Under the pieces are notes generated by a model. The model searched no databases and was not told where the DNA came from. It was given only the letters and a program-made list of their open reading frames with translations. A stretch of 64,000 bases of DNA. Source: Pseudooceanicola batsensis HTCC2597 (GTDB lineage: Bacteria > Pseudomonadota > Alphaproteobacteria > Rhodobacterales > Rhodobacteraceae). The stretch spans positions 1-64,000 of the forward strand of contig NZ_AAMO01000015.1 in assembly GCF_000152725.1 (NCBI RefSeq). The letters run 5' to 3'. Position numbers and translations under genes: made by a program. Positions 60,007 to 64,000 of the stretch are shown here, one piece after another (the first letter of the stretch is position 1; each line of letters starts with the position of its first letter).

Positions 60007-60330
60007 CGAAGACGGCATGCCACGACGTCCCGGTAAGTTGGGAGTGTGAGGAGGTCACTGAAAAGTAAGGGCAAAGGATCGATCAGATCCGGGTCAGAGA
60101 AAGCAGCATTTGTGCAGGAGCCACCGAGCTCGGTTTGTTGATATGCCTCTGGTCCGCGCATCGCCATACCGGCCCGCGGTTACATCAGCGCCGCACACAG
60201 AGGCCTGATACATGACCGCACCCGATCACACGCTCGCGCCGTTCAAAAAATCACTTGCACCAATGGGGGCATGCATGCACAAATCCCGTGTCGGACTCAT
60301 CTTATGAATCCAGCGTGGTAGCTGAGGTGC
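60007..60330. other. Gap between two decayed insertion sequences
   Basis: 324 bases with no recognised gene or clear structure; probably IS-derived or leftover flanking sequence. Confidence 0.4.
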
Positions 60331-61075
60331 ATGAGCAGACCGACAACCCCGACATACAAGACCATGAACTGGCCCGCTTATAACGAAGCGCTCAAGCGCC
60401 GTGGCTCGCTGACGATCTGGTTTGACCCCGAGATGAGCTGGGAGGCCGTGCCGACAGGCAGAAGAGTTACAGCGACGCCGCGACCCAGACCTGTCTTTCG
60501 ATGAAGGTCCTGTTCGGCATGGCCTTGCGACAGGCGACCGGGTTCGTCGAGAGCCTGTTGCGGCTGATCGGTCTCGACTGGACGGTGCTCGACTTCAGCA
60601 CCCTGTCCCGGCGCCAGAAGACCCTGGCCGTGAACATCCCGTATCGCGGCTCCAAAGGGCCGTTGCACTTGTTGGTGGACAGCACGGGGATCAAGCTTGA
60701 AGGTGAGTGGCATGCCCGCAAGCATGGCGGCCCCAAGCGACGGGTCTGGCGCAAGATCCACCTCGGGATCGACGAGCAAACGTTGGAAGTGCGCGCTGTT
60801 CAGATCACCGGGAGCCACATCGGTGACGCTCCAGTGTTACCCAACCTTCTTGAACAGATCCCGGCAGACCAGCAGTGTCACGGCTGACGGTGCGTATGAC
60901 ACACGAAAATGCCAGGACGCGATTGCGGACCGTGGCGTCCACGCCGTTATCCCACCAGGTAAGAACGCAAAGTCTTGGAAGACCATCACCGCCTAAGCCG
61001 CGTCGAGACGAAGATGCACTGTGTTAAGTTGCTGGGGCAGCGCCTTATGGCGCGGGACTTTGACCGTCAGGTCGC
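60331..61075 (+). pseudogene. IS5-family transposase remnant, multiply deleted
   Basis: Starts SRPTTPTYKTMNWPAYNEAL ... IWFDPEMSWEAVPTGR, then a small deletion shifts the frame to SYSDAATQTCLSMKVLFGMAL and DFSTLSRRQKTLAVNIPYRGSKGPLHLLVDSTGIKLEGE, later HARKHGGPKRRVWRKIHLGIDEQTLEVRAV. Two more lesions follow (ADQ..CHG; and a larger deletion before HRLSRVETKMHCVKLLGQRLMARDFDRQVA). The element meets the 3' end of the next gene at 61067-61075. Inactive. Confidence 0.88.
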
Positions 61076-63106
61076 GAAAACCCTTTCTAAATAACGAGGC
61101 ACCCTCCAGTCGCAAGGGTCCTCTTTGACAAGCGCGCTAAACAGCGCGGTCAACCGATCCTTGCCGATATTTTTGGCGTGGTGCATCAGGCCTCCCCGCC
61201 AGCGGGGAAATCCGTAGCCGTGAATCATTACTAGGTCGATGTCTTGCGGTTTTTCTGCTACGCCTTCGTCAAGGATATCGCAGGCTTCCGCCACCATTGT
61301 GAGCAAGAGCCTTTCTACGATTTCGTCAGCTGAGAACTCGCGGCGAGTGAAGTTCATTTCTTCTGAGACACGGAGTATTTCGCTAGCGACCAGCTCCGAA
61401 TGTGAGGGTTTGCCGTCTGGCCCATAGTCGTACCATCCGGCGCCCGATTTGCGTCCTAGGCGTTTGTGCTTTTCGACCAGCCGCTCGACCAAGGGCACGT
61501 GACCACAGCAGTTCCCTTCGGCAACTGCCTTGCGACGGATATTCGCGTAGGCGATGTCCAGCCCCGACATGTCCTGTGCAGCATATGGACCCATCGCCAT
61601 ACCGAATCCGCGCATAGCCGCGTCGATCTCGTCGACATTAGCCCCCTCCACCAGAAGGCGATTAGCGGCGCGACGGTAGCTCGACAAAATTCGGTTTCCG
61701 ATGAAGCCATCGCAAACACCAGACAGTACCGGGATTTTACCAAGCCTGTGCGCCAGCACAAGTGCTGCACCTAATGTTCCGTCTGACGTTCGGTCGCTCC
61801 TGACGACTTCCAGAAGTTTCATAATATGCGCAGGACTGAAGAAATGCATCCCTACAAAGCGTGCCGGGTGTTTCAACCCATCAGAGAGCCGATTTACATC
61901 GAGATAGGATGTGTTTGTGGCAATGATGGTCTCGGGTGGCAGTGCGCCTTCGAGTTCGGTCAGGATCGCGGTCTTAACCGCAAAATCCTCGAAGGCCGCC
62001 TCGATTGCTAGATCGGTTGGTGGCAGAGCGTCATAGCCTGAGACCGTAACCAGCCGGTCTTCAACCGTCTTTGCCGCATCGACGGACAGAATACCGCGAC
62101 TGATACCCTGATCAATCAGCTTTTGCAGGTTTTTACTGGCCCACTCGGCGGACGAGGCACTACGTTCGACGACAGTCACCGAGATCCCTGCGGTCGCCAG
62201 CGTGTACGCAATAGCTGCGCCCATATTGCCACCACCGACCACGATGGCGGTTTCAGCATCTCGGGAAGGTCGGGGGTAGGCGCGCCCCTTGTTGGTTGCG
62301 GTACGCTCGGTGAAGAAAACGTGCCTAAGGGCCCGCGCCTGATCCGAGGTACGAAGGTCCAAAAACGCAGAGCGCTCGCTGGCTAGTGCGTCGTGCAGCG
62401 GCGTCGTCGCACTGGTCGCGACTAGGTTCACCGCAACCTGCGGGGCATTCTGGCCAGGCATACGCCGCGCTACATGCGCTCGGGCGACTTCCGCTGCGAC
62501 GTGGTTTGGCTTTGGTGAAGGAAGATTGTCGGGTGCCTGTGCCGCCTCAAGTACATCGTCATCGAGAGCTATGGCCGCGCCAAGCGGGTCATCGGCTAGC
62601 AGCTGGATCAGTCCCATTTTCAGTGCCTGCTCGGCGGAAACAGCCTTCCCGGTGACAATCATGTCAAGCGCAGCTTCAATACCGATAAGTCGCGGCAGTC
62701 TTTGGGTTCCCCCTGCGCCAGGCACGATCCCCAAGTTTACCTCTGGCAAGCCCAGTTTGGCAGAAGTTGAGGCGATGCGATAGCAGCAAGCCAGAGCAAT
62801 CTCTAGTCCCCCACCAAGCGCAGCCCCGTTGATTGCTGCGATAGTAGGAATCGGGAGGTGTGCAAGTTGCATCAGCACATCATTTAGTTGTGGATCAACA
62901 GGCAACTTACCGAATTCCTTCGCATCCGCGCCCGCGACGAAGGTCGTTCCTGTGCCGGTGATAATCAGCCTGGTAGCCCCAGTTTCGAGGACTTTGAAGA
63001 TACAGTGTTGTATTCCAGCCCGAACCTCCGCGTTGATTAGGTTAAGCGGCGAATTGTCTATGGTCAGAATTGCTGCGTCATTTGAGAAGCTTAATTCAAC
63101 AGGCAT
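61067..63106 (-). CDS. Bifunctional enoyl-CoA hydratase/3-hydroxyacyl-CoA dehydrogenase
   Basis: A 679-residue FadJ/FadB-type protein. Residues about 1-190 are the crotonase domain (TFVAGADAKEFGKLP, NGAALGGGLEIALACCYRIA, LGIVPGAGGTQRLPRLIG), and about 290-650 the dehydrogenase with NAD motif VVGGGNMGAAIAY and MHFFSPAHIMKLLEVV. It would perform two steps of adipyl-CoA beta-oxidation. ATG 63106 is preferred for TGAGGA upstream; GTG 63118 overlaps the previous stop as GTGA. The stop lies in sequence derived from the IS5 remnant, so the last few residues may be altered. Confidence 0.88.
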   Translation of the reverse strand: MPVELSFSNDAAILTIDNSPLNLINAEVRAGIQHCIFKVLETGATRLIITGTGTTFVAGADAKEFGKLPVDPQLNDVLMQLAHLPIPTIAAINGAALGGGLEIALACCYRIASTSAKLGLPEVNLGIVPGAGGTQRLPRLIGIEAALDMIVTGKAVSAEQALKMGLIQLLADDPLGAAIALDDDVLEAAQAPDNLPSPKPNHVAAEVARAHVARRMPGQNAPQVAVNLVATSATTPLHDALASERSAFLDLRTSDQARALRHVFFTERTATNKGRAYPRPSRDAETAIVVGGGNMGAAIAYTLATAGISVTVVERSASSAEWASKNLQKLIDQGISRGILSVDAAKTVEDRLVTVSGYDALPPTDLAIEAAFEDFAVKTAILTELEGALPPETIIATNTSYLDVNRLSDGLKHPARFVGMHFFSPAHIMKLLEVVRSDRTSDGTLGAALVLAHRLGKIPVLSGVCDGFIGNRILSSYRRAANRLLVEGANVDEIDAAMRGFGMAMGPYAAQDMSGLDIAYANIRRKAVAEGNCCGHVPLVERLVEKHKRLGRKSGAGWYDYGPDGKPSHSELVASEILRVSEEMNFTRREFSADEIVERLLLTMVAEACDILDEGVAEKPQDIDLVMIHGYGFPRWRGGLMHHAKNIGKDRLTALFSALVKEDPCDWRVPRYLERVFAT

Positions 63107-63114
63107 GGGCATCC

Positions 63115-64000
63115 TCACAGCACTGGCGCGCGATTGCGCGAGATAAATTTGGTAATGAGATAGCCTTCGAAGGTTTCCGTCCCGCCTTCAGTCCCATAGC
63201 CGCTGTCTCTCACGCCTCCAAACGGAGTCTCGGGCAGAGCGAGGCCGAACTGGTTGATGCTTACCATACCTGCCTGCAAACCCGCAGCTGCTTTATCTGC
63301 ACGCTCTAACGAATTGGTAAAGACATAGGACGCCAGCCCGAAGGGTAGCCCGTTGGCCCGCGACAGTCCGTCCTCTATGTCACGAAAAGACGAGACGACA
63401 GCAATCGGGCCGAAGGGTTCTTCGCGCATCAAGTCAATGTCGTCGTTGGGCGTATCGACGATTGTCGGGGCATAGAAGTTACCATGATTTCCAAGCCTTT
63501 TGCCTCCCGTCAACACCCGTGCGCCGTTTTCGCGGGCATCCTCGACGAGCTTTTCCATCGCATTCACGCGTCCGCGATGACACAATGGCCCCATCTGTGT
63601 GCCCTCGGTTAAACCATCGCCCACCTTTACGCTCTCAAATGCTGAAACTAGCTCGGACAGAAATCGGTCGTAGATGCCTTGTTGTACGTAAAACCGGGTT
63701 GGGGCGATGCACACCTGGCCTGCATTGCGCAGCTTGTTGCCCGCCAAGGCGCGCGCCGCGGCCGTGGCATCGGCGTCGTCGAACACCAATACGGGCGCGT
63801 GACCGCCGAGTTCCATCGTCGCCCGCTTCATGTGGCGGCCAGCCAATTCTGCCAGATGCTTGCCCACCTCGACCGAACCGGTGAAGGTGATCTTGCGCAC
63901 CTCGGGGCGCGCAATAAGAGTTTCCGAAATGAAGGCCGCATTACCCCAGACAAGGTTCAGACAGCCTTCGGGCAAGCCTGCATCCAGCAGATAGCGCGCA
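63115..64000 (-). CDS. chnE: Aldehyde dehydrogenase, C-terminal part (window edge)
   Basis: The C-terminal 295 or so residues of an NAD(P)-dependent aldehyde dehydrogenase: FTGSVEVGKHLAELAG, catalytic Glu in MELGGHAPVLVFDDAD, catalytic Cys in NAGQVCIAPTRFYV, and FGLASYVFTNSLERAD. The start is past position 64000. By place it may oxidise 6-oxohexanoate to adipate (ChnE), but the sequence is also close to succinate-semialdehyde dehydrogenases, so the substrate is inferred. It overlaps the next gene's GTG start and is probably co-transcribed with it. Confidence 0.85.
   Translation of the reverse strand, partial: ARYLLDAGLPEGCLNLVWGNAAFISETLIARPEVRKITFTGSVEVGKHLAELAGRHMKRATMELGGHAPVLVFDDADATAAARALAGNKLRNAGQVCIAPTRFYVQQGIYDRFLSELVSAFESVKVGDGLTEGTQMGPLCHRGRVNAMEKLVEDARENGARVLTGGKRLGNHGNFYAPTIVDTPNDDIDLMREEPFGPIAVVSSFRDIEDGLSRANGLPFGLASYVFTNSLERADKAAAGLQAGMVSINQFGLALPETPFGGVRDSGYGTEGGTETFEGYLITKFISRNRAPVL

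Noticed and set aside
60007..60330. Possible small gene between IS110 and IS5 remnants
   Set aside because: No frame with a ribosome binding site or recognisable protein character.

Overview
The window reads as part of a large, low-copy repABC-type conjugative plasmid of an alphaproteobacterium, most likely a Rhodobacterales/roseobacter-type host. The reasons are the repA-repB-repC block with its repB-repC regulatory gap, the DUF1403, DUF736 and ScpB-like plasmid genes, a VirB/VirD4 transfer system of alphaproteobacterial layout, high GC outside a few islands, and a catabolic cluster. No rRNA, tRNA or CRISPR array was seen.

Layout. (1) 1-3237: end of parA/repA (frameshifted here), repB and repC with a cis-regulatory gap. 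(2) 3250-9753: tyrosine recombinase, tniA-tniB-tniQ (Tn7/Tn5053-like) bounded by 13-bp inverted repeats, then DUF1403 and an ScpB-like gene. (3) 9754-25743: defence island. It holds a Fic protein with an HTH domain and an upstream operator array, a three-gene TerB/ATPase/helicase set matching Shango, and a nine-gene minus-strand operon (25657 to 17532). The operon encodes a TIR-like protein, a PfkB kinase with a deoxyribosyltransferase-like tail, a TIR-TGT fusion, an OGG-like glycosylase, a QueC-like enzyme, a poly-glycine TIR protein, a SLOG-like protein, a lipase-TPR protein and a deoxyribosyltransferase-like-TPR protein. (4) 26182-32206: DUF736, a small protein, a probable oriT region, relaxosome protein, relaxase and coupling protein. 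(5) 32332-35869: an AT-rich TIR-ATPase defence gene and a decayed IS3 element. (6) 35885-47263: type IV secretion operon from virB1 to virB11 on the minus strand, then small genes and an XRE regulator to 48455. (7) 48732-52181: an IS30 element and a 2.3-kb ISNCY-type element carrying an extra gene. (8) 52251-64000: thiolase, ETF, alcohol dehydrogenase (SDR), cyclohexanone monooxygenase, lactone hydrolase, decayed IS110 and IS5 copies, a bifunctional beta-oxidation protein and an aldehyde dehydrogenase cut by the window edge.

The most notable content is the nine-gene operon. It carries the QueC/TGT/OGG trio known as the accessory set of type IV CBASS, but no CD-NTase is present in the window. 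In its place are TIR, SLOG and deoxyribosyltransferase-like proteins. The TIR gene directly after queC starts Met followed by seven glycines and is translationally coupled to queC, which suggests a deazaguanine-to-protein conjugation step acting on a TIR effector. Nearly all junctions in this operon are ATGA/GTGA overlaps, so it looks like one functional unit.

The catabolic region encodes most of a route from cyclohexanol through cyclohexanone and caprolactone to adipate, followed by beta-oxidation of adipyl-CoA.
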